Assembly: GCF_900142135.1 (NCBI RefSeq)
Contig: NZ_FQZU01000048.1
Span: 1-39,097, forward strand
Direction: 5' to 3'
DNA from: Desulfatibacillum alkenivorans DSM 16219
GTDB lineage: Bacteria; Desulfobacterota; Desulfobacteria; Desulfobacterales; Desulfatibacillaceae
Length of the DNA: 39,097 bases
The notes under the pieces are model-generated. The model worked only from the letters and a program-made list of their open reading frames with translations, searched no databases and was not told where the DNA came from. Position 1 is the stretch's first letter. Each line of letters begins with the position of its first letter. Below are positions 18,041 through 27,508 of this stretch, piece after piece. A program made the translations under genes and the position numbers.

Positions 18041-18558
18041 TCCTGCGTCCCTTTTGGCGTTATCTATCCGGGCAAAGACCCGAACTTCCATTTATACACT
18101 TGTCTTTGTTAGCTTTTCGTTAGGTTTGTGTTAGAACTAAACGTTCCCAATGCCCCTTGAGACTCTGCAAAAGCGCCTTTTTTGTCATGAATTGGATAAG
18201 CTGATTTTAAAGCAATTTGTATGCCGGAGGCGCCCGCTGCCGGGAAAGCGCAATGGGGTCAAATCTACGTTTGACGTTTGAGGATTCAAAAAAACACAGG
18301 GCGGCTCCATGGTTGATTCTTGAGCGCGGCCGGCCCAAGCGGCGTTTTTGGCGTCTGGGCGTCCACGGAAATCCTGCGAAACCCAATACATCTTCCATGG
18401 ACAACCCCACATACCGCCGCCGGAATTGAACCACCTATCGCATCCCTCCCTATCAAGTCCAGCCTGGGCATGCAATGCCGGGGGGAAGGCGATCGGGGTG
18501 CTTTTGAAAACCCATGCATTCAGGGGAACGTCCCTTGTTTCCGATTCAGGAGGTCGGG
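18041..18558. other. Intergenic region with the GAK operon promoter region
   Basis: About 520 bases without a supported gene. A TATAAA box (minus strand, near 18083-18088) sits about 45 bases before the XXXCH start and could be a -10 element, but no good -35 is visible. The hairpin GTCAAA-TCTACG-TTTGAC lies at 18258-18275. Short open frames cover 18185-18562 on both strands, with no recognisable domain and no start signal. The stretch reads like intergenic repeat or remnant DNA. Confidence 0.35.
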
Positions 18559-19947
18559 TTAAAAAGTCACCGAATCCTCAAAAAGCAGCCGGAATCCGGG
18601 CAAAAGATGCATGGCCGTATGCTGGTTTTTGGGCATGACCTTAAAGGCAGAGGCCAGCCTGCGGGGATTCATGTAGAATTTTTGGTAGGCGAACTTGTTG
18701 GCCTTGTGCAACTCCTCGTCCGTGGCGGCCGACAGGTTGACGGGCATGTGGAAGTAATCCTTGAACCGGATGTCCATGGCGCCGGTCCCGGCCATGCGGG
18801 CGACCTCGGTGCCGGGGAAGGGGTTTAAATACATGAACAAGGCGAAATGCAGCCGCGACCTTGCCGCATAATCGGCGGTCATGAGCATTTCTTCATAGGT
18901 TTCCGTGGGAAAGCCCATCATAAAAAAGCCCATGGAGACGATGCCCCGGTCCGCGGCCATGGCTATTGATTGGCGCATTTTGTCCAGGTCCGCGTTTTTT
19001 CTGACCAGTTTTTGCATCCGGGGGCTGGCGACCTCGGGAGCGAAGGACACTCGAAACACCCCGGCCTCCTTGAACAAGTTCCACAATTCCTCGTCCATCA
19101 CGTCCCCGCGCACGCCGTTAGGCAGGGAAAAATCCAGATTCAGGCGGCTGTCCAAAATGCTTGTGCAAATGGCGGCGGCTCTGGTCTTGGAAAGGTTAAA
19201 GCAGTCGTCCAGGATCTCGATTTCCCGCACGCCGAACCTGTCTTTGAGCATGGCGATTTCGGCGGTCACCGCCTCCGGGCTCCTGGCCCGGAATTGCTTG
19301 CCGAACACGTTGTGGCAAAAGATGCAATGATACGGGCAGCCCCGGGAGGTGAATACGGACAGGCTTTTACGGTGTTTGATAAACCGGTTTTGGGTGTGCT
19401 TGCCCAGGCGGGAAAAATAATTTTCCGGGCCTATCAGGTCCCAGGCGGGATTGAGCGCGTCTACGTTTTCAATCATTTCCCGAGGGCCGTTATACACGGG
19501 GCCGTCCGGAGTTTTAAAGGCAAGCCCGGGAATGGCGTCAAGGGCGCCGCCTCCGTCCAGCGCGTTCATCAGATCAACCAGGGTTTCCTCTCCCTCGCCG
19601 ATCACCGCGTAATCCAGGTTGGGGTCTTCCAACACGGCCTTGCCGCAGGCCGAGGCGTGGGGGCCTCCCAATATCACGGGAACGCCTGGCAGGATCGATT
19701 TGACTACGGCTGCGCTTCGGGAGGCGTCCGGGCTGTCCAGGGTCAGGGCGGAGATTCCCACGACGTCCGGGTTGAATCGCCTGACTTCGGCGGCAAGCCG
19801 TTTGTCCGAAAGCCGCCAGCGCCGGGCGTCCAGAATTCTCGCCTCATCGCCCCTGGAAGTGCGCAGGGCTTCGGCCAGGTATCCCAGGCCGATGGGCGCA
19901 GGCCAGACTTTCATGATGCTGTTGGGGCGTAAAAGCAGTACTTTCAC
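18559..19947 (-). CDS. B12-binding-domain radical SAM protein
   Basis: The 462-residue protein starts with a B12-binding-type domain: LRPNSIMKVWPAPIGLGYLAEAL, VVGISALTLDSPD and VILGGPHASAC, residues 1-130. It then has a radical SAM core with CPYHCIFC (Cys204, Cys208, Cys211), which binds the [4Fe-4S] cluster that cleaves S-adenosylmethionine. FSLPNGVRGD and the GFFMMGFPTET barrel motif follow. Relatives carry out methylation or hopanoid, lipid or cofactor modification. The start is GTG, with GAGG upstream. It lies 38 bases after a large membrane protein gene and may act on the same lipid or sugar pathway (inference). Confidence 0.88.
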   Translation of the reverse strand: MKVLLLRPNSIMKVWPAPIGLGYLAEALRTSRGDEARILDARRWRLSDKRLAAEVRRFNPDVVGISALTLDSPDASRSAAVVKSILPGVPVILGGPHASACGKAVLEDPNLDYAVIGEGEETLVDLMNALDGGGALDAIPGLAFKTPDGPVYNGPREMIENVDALNPAWDLIGPENYFSRLGKHTQNRFIKHRKSLSVFTSRGCPYHCIFCHNVFGKQFRARSPEAVTAEIAMLKDRFGVREIEILDDCFNLSKTRAAAICTSILDSRLNLDFSLPNGVRGDVMDEELWNLFKEAGVFRVSFAPEVASPRMQKLVRKNADLDKMRQSIAMAADRGIVSMGFFMMGFPTETYEEMLMTADYAARSRLHFALFMYLNPFPGTEVARMAGTGAMDIRFKDYFHMPVNLSAATDEELHKANKFAYQKFYMNPRRLASAFKVMPKNQHTAMHLLPGFRLLFEDSVTF

Positions 19948-19985
19948 AAATATCCTCGGACGCCGTTCCCGGCGTTTTAGGTTTA

Positions 19986-22094
19986 TTATTCCCTGTACTC
20001 AACCCCGGGAGGGGGCGTAAAATAAGGCTCGTTCCACTCCAGGGAAACCATGGAAAAAGGCCCCTCCAGGCCGTCCTCCGCCAGGTCGTCCTCAATAAAG
20101 CGGGCGCTCCCTTTCACAACCAAGGGCAGGTGATAGCTGTACTTCCTTCGCCGCAGCTTGCCATTCCGGTCCGAAAAGGTCGCCCACATGGTCTGGGACC
20201 GGCAGGTTTTGGGGTTGAGCCAAAAGCACGGCGTGACGGGCTCCTGCTTGAGCATGGCGTCAAAGAGGCTGGGCGTCAGCCCCAGGACCTCCAGCCTTCC
20301 GTTTTCAATAATAGGCAGAATGATCAGGCGATCAGCCGTGCAGATGTCCGGGTGCATGGCGTATATGGCGTCGCCGTCGTCAAACGAAGCCAGCAGGTTA
20401 AATCCCTGGGCGGTCATATTTTTTCGGCTGAAACGCTCCTTGTACTTTCCGTAAAGCAGGCTTTCGTGCACCGCCAGCAGACGCACGCCCTGGGCGTACA
20501 GGTACTCCTGGGCGTCCAAAGAGGGCAGCTGCCTTGTCTCCGGGAGGACGAAATCCTGGGGCAAAAAGCTGGTGTGGCTGTTGGCCGAAGTCTGCCGCAC
20601 CCAAAGGCGCCGATACAGGCCCACGTTGCTTTCCACGTACAGCCTGGCCGGAGGGACGCCCTCGTCGTACTGGTACAGCCTTTCCTTGGACGGGATGTGG
20701 AGGATGGACTCCTCCGGGCTGGTTAACGGGTTGTTTTCAGCCAGCCAAAGGTCGCTTTGAGTGGGGCCGAACAAGGCGTCAAAGTTATACATCGGCCTGG
20801 GGATGGAAAGGTTTTCCACGGTAATGACGGCAATGACCGCCGCTAGTAATACGGCGGCGGCCGCCTTTCCTTTGGCCTTGAGAATGCGCTGCTCAAATCC
20901 GGCGAAAGCCCCGGCGGTGAGCAAAGCCAGGGCGAAAGTGTAAAACACCACCAGACGGGTGGGGTTGCGGATGATGCTTCCCAAGGGCAGGACTTGGGAA
21001 AGATGCCGCAGGACGACCGCTTCGCTCATCTCCCACCGGAAAAACTGCAAGGGTTTCCACCCCGTGCTCGCCAGGACGGCGAAAACCAGAACACCCGTCA
21101 GAAACCAGGGCGAAATCCGTTCCCTGGGCATGCGCCCGGCGCCCGTCAGGATCAAATACCAGACCAGAACGCCGGGAAACAGCGCCGCGTGGGGAAAGTC
21201 GGGGAACCCCGCGGTCTCGTAATCCTGCGCCAGCCAGGCCCCGTAAAGCAAGTTTTCTTTGGCCGCGTTAAACCATTCTGACGGAGAGTAGGCGAAGGTG
21301 TAGGAAAACAGGCTTTCGCTGGAGCCTGTCATTTGATCCAGGCGATACTGCACCATGGTTTGCAAATAGGGCAGGGCCAAGGGCAGGATTAGCAAGACGC
21401 CCATGAATCCGGCGCCCGCAATGGCCGGGATATGCTCCTTGGTGAAAAAGGCCTTGCGGCGCCAAATCACGATGGCCGCCATCAAATACACGGCGAACAG
21501 GCAGTGATAAAAATACATGTAAAACTGGAGCGCCAGCAGTCCCACGGCAATGTATAAATACCGGGCTTTGTCTTCGTGGATGTACTTGAACAAAAACAGA
21601 AGTATCCAGGGGACGATGACCATGTTCATGTCGATGAAGTCCACGGTGCGGCATAAAGCGGCGGCCGTGAACGAAAACACGACCCCGGCGACGACTCCCG
21701 CCCGCGTGCTTTTCATAAGATATTGCGCCAAAAAGAACATGGAAAAGGCCGAGCCAATGAGCATGAACAGCATGGCGCCGTTAATCGCAAAGTGCAGGTT
21801 TTGGGTCGGCAGAAAAAACAGGCCGAAAATCTGGGACAGGCCGAAGGGGATGCCCAAAAACAAAAAGGGAGATTCCAACGGCGCCGTGAGGCCGGGATCA
21901 AAGGCTTTGTGCAGGTTGAACGGATGCTCTTGCAAGAATAAAATCGCCTGCTCCGCCATGAACCCGCCCGTGGGAATGGTGTTGAAAGAGCCCGGAGTCG
22001 CCTCGCCCATATGCAGAGCCATGGGCCAGGTGTGCAGCACGGCCAGGGCGGCGTACAACGCCAGAACCAGGCTGTAGGTTGTGAGCTTTCTCAA
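19986..22094 (-). CDS. Large multi-spanning membrane protein, GT-C / YfhO-like
   Basis: The 702-residue protein begins with a membrane anchor (YSLVLALYAALAVLHTWPMAL) and has roughly ten more hydrophobic segments up to about residue 425, such as LFMLIGSAFSMFFLAQYL, VAGVVFSFTAAALC and LYIAVGLLALQFYMYFYHCLF. A soluble C-terminal part follows. This layout is that of GT-C-fold glycosyltransferases and YfhO-like membrane proteins, which move sugars from lipid carriers on the outer face of the membrane. A clear catalytic motif was not identified. The TTG at 22094 has a GGGAGGGGA site five bases upstream, which supports this start. Confidence 0.65.
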   Translation of the reverse strand: MRKLTTYSLVLALYAALAVLHTWPMALHMGEATPGSFNTIPTGGFMAEQAILFLQEHPFNLHKAFDPGLTAPLESPFLFLGIPFGLSQIFGLFFLPTQNLHFAINGAMLFMLIGSAFSMFFLAQYLMKSTRAGVVAGVVFSFTAAALCRTVDFIDMNMVIVPWILLFLFKYIHEDKARYLYIAVGLLALQFYMYFYHCLFAVYLMAAIVIWRRKAFFTKEHIPAIAGAGFMGVLLILPLALPYLQTMVQYRLDQMTGSSESLFSYTFAYSPSEWFNAAKENLLYGAWLAQDYETAGFPDFPHAALFPGVLVWYLILTGAGRMPRERISPWFLTGVLVFAVLASTGWKPLQFFRWEMSEAVVLRHLSQVLPLGSIIRNPTRLVVFYTFALALLTAGAFAGFEQRILKAKGKAAAAVLLAAVIAVITVENLSIPRPMYNFDALFGPTQSDLWLAENNPLTSPEESILHIPSKERLYQYDEGVPPARLYVESNVGLYRRLWVRQTSANSHTSFLPQDFVLPETRQLPSLDAQEYLYAQGVRLLAVHESLLYGKYKERFSRKNMTAQGFNLLASFDDGDAIYAMHPDICTADRLIILPIIENGRLEVLGLTPSLFDAMLKQEPVTPCFWLNPKTCRSQTMWATFSDRNGKLRRRKYSYHLPLVVKGSARFIEDDLAEDGLEGPFSMVSLEWNEPYFTPPPGVEYRE

Positions 22095-22291
22095 GGATCC
22101 CCTCCCGGGATTCCGGATTTACGCCAGGGCCGCCTTTATATTCCGGCGGCCCCGAAGGAAGATGGACAAGGCCTTAGCAAGTGGGCTGATTATGCTGGAA
22201 AAGCGCGGATATGGCAAGGGGGGAAACTGGTACGGGCTCTCTCCGGCGCTTGGGCCGAAGGCCTGCGCCGGGGATGGACCATGGCTGCCGC

Positions 22292-22600
22292 CTATTTTTT
22301 GGGAAGCGTGATCTGCCTTTTTTCAGGATCTTCCTGCCGGCGATAGAAAATGGCCATATGCCCTATCATTCCCACCATCTCACACTTGGCGCCCTTTTCA
22401 ATGGCTTCCGAGATCTCGGTCTTCAAGGCCTTTTCCTTGTAATCCCCAAACTTGACCTTGATCAGTTCATGGAGGTCCAGAGCCTCGTCCACCGAAGCGA
22501 TCAAGCCGTCCGTAAGCCCTTTCTGGCCGACAATCACCACCGGCTTCATGCTATGGGCCAGGCCCCGCAAATATTTTCTTTCAAAACCCTTCAGTTCCAT
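22292..22600 (-). CDS. yhbY: YhbY-type ribosome-assembly RNA-binding protein
   Basis: The 102-residue protein is a single CRM (CRS1-YhbY) domain: MELKGFERKYLRGLAHSMKPVVIVGQKGLTDGLIASVDEALDLHELIKVKF. The GQKG loop matches the GxxG RNA-contacting loop of the family, followed by the helix with conserved DEAL. YhbY binds the large ribosomal subunit precursor. The longer upstream frame is rejected; the ATG at 22600 follows AGGGAGG and matches the family start. The C-terminal RRQEDPEKRQITLPKK is family-like. It is monocistronic. Confidence 0.93.
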   Translation of the reverse strand: MELKGFERKYLRGLAHSMKPVVIVGQKGLTDGLIASVDEALDLHELIKVKFGDYKEKALKTEISEAIEKGAKCEMVGMIGHMAIFYRRQEDPEKRQITLPKK

Positions 22601-23141
22601 TATCGCCTCCCTTTGCTTCAATAAAGCAGCGCACGAATCCACCGGCGGCTTATTAACCCGCCGCATTCACGATTCATTCTATCGCATTTTGTAATTTCAG
22701 GTCCATCTCAACGGCATCCATAGGGCCTGAGTCTATTTTCCCGGTTATGAGAAAGGCCTCTGGAGCGAGCCACATCTCCTTACACGAAAAACCTCAAAAG
22801 GCAAGAAGCATTGGAAAGACGGCGGGTCTATTCCGGGATCGGCCCGCCCGTTTTTCCCTCCCTGGTTGGTGGCGCCCTTTTTGCTTAAGCAAGCAAATGC
22901 AGGCTTTTAGGGCAATGTTCCGCAAACCGGGTTTTAAATCCCGGCGAACAAAGGGCTTTTTACCTGGATAAGGCGTAATCAGGCTTTTAAAGGCCGCACA
23001 CAGCCGCCCTTAAACAGGGGGGCTGCTGCTTTTATGGATTTGATGACGTCATATTTTTGGCGGAACGCCAATGTTATGAACATGCGTCTGCGCTAAAAAG
23101 CGTCTTGGCAAGAAAAAACACTGGCCGCGGGAGGAGAAGAT
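22601..23141. other. Intergenic region between yhbY and the chemoreceptor gene
   Basis: There is no supported gene over 541 bases. Two palindromes lie near the chemoreceptor start: ATGACGTCAT at 23043-23052 and TTGGCG-GAA-CGCCAA at 23057-23071. They are 70-100 bases before the ATG and could be operators, but no consensus -10/-35 or sigma-28 sequence was found. The ribosome site GGAGGAG lies directly before the start at 23142. Nothing else stands out. Confidence 0.35.
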
Positions 23142-25031
23142 ATGGGTTTGATGATATCAATGGTGAAAGACATGACTATTCGGACCAAAATGATCATCAG
23201 CTTTTTGATCATGATCGCATTCATGGTCATTATCGGGATGGTCGGGTTTTCGAGCATGAAAGTCATTCGCGGCCATATGGAGGACATTTTTAACGTCCGC
23301 ATGCCGGGGATCGACTTTCTTATCGAGGCGGACCGGGACCTCCAGCAATTGCTTGTGGCCGAGCGCTCCATGATATTTGCGGATGTAGGCTCCGAGGAAT
23401 ACAAGGCCTTCATGGGAGACTATGAGGAGAATTTTCAGCAATCCGCCGCTCGCTGGGGCAAATACAAAGCCCTGGCTTCCACGCCCGAGGAAAAGGCCAT
23501 CCTCCCCAAATTTGATGCCGCCCGGAAAAAGTGGGAAGAAGTCAGCAGGAAAGTCTGGGCGGTCCGCGGCGATGGAAGCCCGGAAGGCCGGAAAGCGGCC
23601 ATCGCCCTCTCCATGGGCGAGGCCTCCGCCGCCTTTGAAGGCATGCGGGACTATATCGACCAACTGACGGAAATCAACCTGGGACTGGCCAACGCGGCGG
23701 ACAAAGCCGCCACCGATGCTTTTTCCGGCACGGTCACCACGCTCCTGGTGATTACCGGCCTGGGTTTTCTGGCCGGCTTGTTTTTCGCTTTTGTGTCCAT
23801 ACGCAGCGTATCCAAGCCTTTGAGCCGGGTTATAGCCTTCGCCGAGGACCTGCGGCAGGGGGATATTTCCGTATCCCTTCCCGAAGGCAAAGATGAAATC
23901 GGGGTGATGAGCCAGGCCTTGAACCGGGTCGTGGATGAACTCAAGCGAAAAACCGACATCGCCACCGCCATTTCATCCGGAGACCTGCGCCAGGAAGTCA
24001 ATATCAGTTCAGAAAAGGATGTGTTCGGCAAGGCGCTTCAAAACATGGTGTGGCGGTTGAACGACGTGGTCCAGAAGCTGCACAACGCCGCCAATCAGGT
24101 GGACGGCGGCTCCCAACAGGTTTCCGAGTCCAGCCAGACCCTTTCCCAGGGCGCCACGGAGCAGGCTTCCTCCCTGGAGGAAATCACCTCCTCCATGACG
24201 GAAATCGGCGCTCAGACCAGGACTAATGCGGAAAACGCCGGCCAGGCCAGCAATTTGGCCCATGACGCCAAAAATGCTGCAGAAAAAGGCGTCAACAGGA
24301 TGATGGAGATGACTCAGTCCATGTCCACCATCAGCGAGTCCAGCCAGGAGATCGCCAAAATTATCAAGGTGATCGACGATATCGCCTTTCAGACCAATCT
24401 CCTGGCCTTGAACGCCGCCGTGGAATCCGCGCGGGCAGGCGTGCACGGCAAGGGCTTCGCTGTGGTGGCCCAGGAAGTGCGCACCCTGGCGGCCCGCAGC
24501 GCCAAGGCCGCCCAAGGCATTACGGAGCTGATTGAAAGCGCGGTCAACAATGTCAAGGAAGGCTCCGAGATCGCCGAAAACACCTCCGCGGCCCTGGATG
24601 AAATTCAAGGCAAAATCACCAAAGCCTCTGACCTGGTGGCGGAAATCGCCGCAGCCAGCAACGAGCAATCCAAGGGCATTTCCCAGATTAACGAAGGGCT
24701 TTCCCAGATTGACAGCGTCACCCAGCAAAACGCCGCCAACGCCGAGGAAACCTCCGCCTCTTCCGAAGAGCTCTCGGCTCAGGCCGCTTCTTTGCGTAAG
24801 GCCCTGACCTTCTTCAAGATCAAAGGGGATTCCAGCGTGGGCTTTGCCTCGCCGAGCTATGATGCAGCGCCCCGGAGCGAGCAGCTAGACTACCAAGCCT
24901 ATTCCAAGCCGGCGCCTAAGAAAAAGCCCGCTCCCGCCGATTCCGGATGGGGCGATCCCGGAGACTCCCCCAGGGAGGTGGACCCCGGACAGGTCATCGC
25001 TCTTGACGACGATGATTTTGGAAAATATTAA
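23142..25031 (+). CDS. Methyl-accepting chemotaxis protein
   Basis: The 629-residue inner-membrane chemoreceptor has a first transmembrane helix at about residues 15-38 and a periplasmic four-helix-bundle-type sensor (EADRDLQQLLVAERSMIFAD and onward). The second transmembrane helix is at about 197-222 (VTTLLVITGLGFLAGLFFAF), then a HAMP domain. The cytoplasmic coiled coil holds the kinase-control tip, IAFQTNLLALNAAVESARAG and GKGFAVVAQEVRTLAARSA, around residues 410-450. The C-terminus adds a Pro/Lys-rich linker ending DDDDFGKY. It signals to CheA through CheW; the ligand is unknown. No che genes lie nearby. Start with GGAGGAG. Confidence 0.95.
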   Translation: MGLMISMVKDMTIRTKMIISFLIMIAFMVIIGMVGFSSMKVIRGHMEDIFNVRMPGIDFLIEADRDLQQLLVAERSMIFADVGSEEYKAFMGDYEENFQQSAARWGKYKALASTPEEKAILPKFDAARKKWEEVSRKVWAVRGDGSPEGRKAAIALSMGEASAAFEGMRDYIDQLTEINLGLANAADKAATDAFSGTVTTLLVITGLGFLAGLFFAFVSIRSVSKPLSRVIAFAEDLRQGDISVSLPEGKDEIGVMSQALNRVVDELKRKTDIATAISSGDLRQEVNISSEKDVFGKALQNMVWRLNDVVQKLHNAANQVDGGSQQVSESSQTLSQGATEQASSLEEITSSMTEIGAQTRTNAENAGQASNLAHDAKNAAEKGVNRMMEMTQSMSTISESSQEIAKIIKVIDDIAFQTNLLALNAAVESARAGVHGKGFAVVAQEVRTLAARSAKAAQGITELIESAVNNVKEGSEIAENTSAALDEIQGKITKASDLVAEIAAASNEQSKGISQINEGLSQIDSVTQQNAANAEETSASSEELSAQAASLRKALTFFKIKGDSSVGFASPSYDAAPRSEQLDYQAYSKPAPKKKPAPADSGWGDPGDSPREVDPGQVIALDDDDFGKY

Positions 25032-25063
25032 CGCCGAATAATAAAAAACAAGTGTGTGAGCCG

Positions 25064-25124
25064 AAGGGTGAAAGTCCTCCCGAAACTCCCAAAACGGGTT
25101 AAGGGCTTTCACCCTTGCTTTTTC
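25064..25124 (+). terminator. Intrinsic terminator after the chemoreceptor gene
   Basis: The arms AAGGGTGAAAG (25064-25074) and CTTTCACCCTT (25106-25116) pair perfectly over 11 bp and are followed by GCTTTTTC. It starts 32 bases after the stop codon. Confidence 0.85.
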
Positions 25125-25254
25125 AGGGGGAGGACGTGCGGCCGAGGGAAGGCCGGGCGGGATGGGATAAATTCGCTTTACCGCATTTAGGAATTCCGAT
25201 AGAAAAAGGGGGACTTTTTTACATCCCCAAAAGGGATGGACCGGGATATCCATT

Positions 25255-25854
25255 ATGGGCGTTGAATTTTTTCCACTGGCCTCTTTTGTTGCGGCGACCA
25301 CTTTCACGCCAGGGCCGAATAATATTTCCAGCGCGTCCATGGGCGTGCTTTACGGATACCGCAAAACCCTGCCGTACCTGACTGGGATCGCCCTGGGCTT
25401 TTTGCCGGTGCAGCTTTTAAGCGCCCTGGCTTCCAGCACGGTGCTTAGCCTGCTTCCTTCTGTGGAGCCGGTTTTGCGCCTACTGGGAGCGGCCTACATC
25501 CTGTGGCTCGCCTATGGAACCCTTCGGGTGACTTACGATTTTTCCCATTCCCATCAACCGGTTTTGGGATTTAAAAAAGGGTTCTTCTTCCAGATCGTCA
25601 ACCCCAAGGGCGTGATTTACGGTCTGACCCTTTACTCCACCTTTTTGGCCCCGGCTGCGGATCAGCCCCTGTTTCTTTGCGCTTGCGCCTTGGCTTTTTC
25701 CGTGGTCGCCTTTTGCTCCGTCACATCCTGGGCCCTTTGCGGCGCGGCGGTCAAGGAGCACTTGAAACAGCCCAAAATCAAAAACGCGGTCAACATCTTC
25801 CTGGCCCTGCTTTTGGTGTATTGCGCGGTGGATCTTTCCGGGCTGATTTTTTAA
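25255..25854 (+). CDS. LysE/RhtB-family amino-acid exporter
   Basis: The 199-residue protein is predicted to span the inner membrane about six times. The N-terminal FTPGPNN (about residues 18-24) is the family signature of LysE/RhtB exporters, followed by GYRKTLPYLTGIALGF. The helix VEPVLRLLGAAYILWLAYGTLRV and the motif FFQIVNPKG are also typical. These proteins export amino acids such as lysine, threonine or homoserine; the substrate cannot be told here. It stands alone between two terminators. The ribosome site is weak (GGGA). Confidence 0.88.
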   Translation: MGVEFFPLASFVAATTFTPGPNNISSASMGVLYGYRKTLPYLTGIALGFLPVQLLSALASSTVLSLLPSVEPVLRLLGAAYILWLAYGTLRVTYDFSHSHQPVLGFKKGFFFQIVNPKGVIYGLTLYSTFLAPAADQPLFLCACALAFSVVAFCSVTSWALCGAAVKEHLKQPKIKNAVNIFLALLLVYCAVDLSGLIF

Positions 25855-25907
25855 GGGAAAGCAGGGCGAGTCCCGGATTCGTCCCTCTGTGGCAAACGAT
25901 GTGCGCG

Positions 25908-25940
25908 GGGGGGAGCCTGTGGGTTAGGCTCCCCCCTTTG
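25908..25940 (+). terminator. Intrinsic terminator after the LysE-type gene
   Basis: The arms GGGGGGAGCCT (25908-25918) and AGGCTCCCCCC (25926-25936) pair over 11 bp and are followed by TTTG. It lies 54 bases after the stop. The region between here and the hydrogenase end also has a weaker GC hairpin at about 26036-26055 on the minus strand, which could end the hydrogenase message. Confidence 0.8.
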
Positions 25941-26059
25941 CATTACCCGGGACCAAGGAGGATCAGGGTGGGTAAAACTGTTTTATTTGAGTGGGTAAAA
26001 TTCCCTGCGGCTTGCCCCGCTTATACCTTGAAACGCCCCACAGCTAGCCGCGGGGATGT

Positions 26060-27505
26060 TTATTCAGGCCAGTCCTTCAGGACCTTGCCGTTTTTGTCGG
26101 ATACGGTGATGGTGACAATGTGACCGCCGTCCAGGCGGTGGGTGGCGCAGGACACTCATGGATCGTACGCTCGCACCGCCATTTCTATCCGGTTTAAAAT
26201 CCCTTCCGTGACAACGCCGTCCTTAATGAGGTCTTTGGCCGCCCGATGGACGGACAGGTTGATGGGCCCCAGGTTGTGGGTGGTGCCCACAATGAGGTTG
26301 GCGCTGGTTATCAGGCCGTTTTCATCGGTGGAGTAGTCATGGATCAACGTCCCGCGGGGAGCTTCCACGCAGCCCACGCCGCGTCCCGCCCCCGGCTCCA
26401 CATGGGCGCGTACGTCGGGGTTTGTTATTTCCTTGTCCTCAAGGATTTCCACGGCGCGCTCGCAGGCGTACACTTCTTCAATCAGGCGGGCGTAGTGGTA
26501 CAGCAGGGTGGCCTGGGCCGGCCTTCCGAAAACGGCCCGGAACTCCTCCAACTCGGCCTGAGCCCTGGGCGTGGCCATTTTGTCCGCCACGTTGATGCGG
26601 GCCAGGGTGTTGGCCCGGTAGATGCCCTTGGGGTTGTCCGGGTCCAGGGAGAATCCTTCGTTCCACCGGCGGGCGTAGGGGAATTTGCCGTAGGAGAACG
26701 GGACCACCTTTTCCGCCAGATAGTCCGTGTAGTCGGCCGTGTCGAATTCCTCGAACTCCCCGCTGGGCTGCATGAGACGCAGGCGCCCGTCATAGAGATT
26801 GAGCGCCCCTTCCTTGTCCACCGTGCCCAAAAAGCCGGTGGTGATGGTTCCCAGCTCCTTGATGACGTCCAGGTATTGGGGAAAAATTTCGTTCTTGGCC
26901 AGGTCCATGGTGAACAGGGCGAAATCCATGATTTCCCTGGTCTGGGCCAGCATGTCCACCCGGTCCTCCTCGGTCAGGGGCTTGCAAAAACCGCCGGGAA
27001 CCCCGGCCACCGGATGGATGGTTTTTTTGGTGAACCGGTCCAGGATCATCTTGGCTTTCTGGCGCATGCGCACGGCCTGGGTTGCCAGCTCCGGGTTGGA
27101 TTTTACGATGCCGATGACGTTCCGGATCGAATAGTCTGCGTCCGGGCCCATGACAAAATCCGGCGCCGCCAGAAAAAAGAAATGAAGCAGCTTGTCTTCC
27201 GCGTGGGCCAGGGTCTGCATGAGCTCGCGAAGGCGGGAGCCTGTGGGAGTGGGCGTGGCGCCGAAGCACCCTTCCACGGCCTTTGTGCTGGCCAGGTGGT
27301 GCATCCAGGGGCATATCCCGCAGATGCGGCTTACTATCCGCGGCAGCTCCTCGGCGGGCTTGCCTTCCACGAATTTTTCAAACCCCCGGAGTGACATGAA
27401 GTTCACCCGGGCGTCGCTCACGTTCCCGTTGTCATCCAGTTCTATGCCGATGGATGCATGCCCTTCAATACGGGTGATGGGCTGTACAGTAATGTTCCGG
27501 GACAT
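26060..27505 (-). CDS. mvhA: [NiFeSe] hydrogenase large subunit MvhA, selenoprotein
   Basis: This large subunit binds the Ni-Fe centre that splits H2. The 481-residue product starts SRNITVQPITRIEGHASIGIELDDNG and has the first metal-binding box RICGICPWMHH (Cys62, Cys65). The frame appears to stop at TGA 26156-26158, but reads on as AYDP-U-VSCATH, exactly the C-terminal DPCxxCxxH box of Ni-Fe hydrogenases with selenocysteine (residue 450) for the first Cys. After the His a tail of about 26 residues (RLDGGHIVTITV to WPE) is the peptide normally removed by a maturation protease, and the operon's first gene encodes one. It belongs to the Mvh (group 3c) type. The start has AAAGGAG inside the end of mvhG. 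Confidence 0.93.
26123..26158 (-). promoter_or_regulatory. SECIS-like element in mvhA
   Basis: The UGA at 26156-26158 is followed after 16 bases by a stem ACCGCC / GGCGGT with the 5-base loop UGGAC. Bacterial SECIS elements sit within about 40 bases after the UGA as a short stem with a G-containing apical loop. The mvhD element has the same spacing, stem length and UGGA loop. Confidence 0.8.
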
Positions 27506-27508
27506 ATC

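Noticed and set aside
18185-18562. Short open frames on both strands in the gap before the radical SAM gene
   Set aside because: No ribosome site, no domain, and mutually overlapping frames.
26156-26158. mvhA as a pseudogene or sequencing error at TGA
   Set aside because: The same event at functional Cys positions in four separate genes, each with a SECIS-like hairpin, fits selenocysteine far better.
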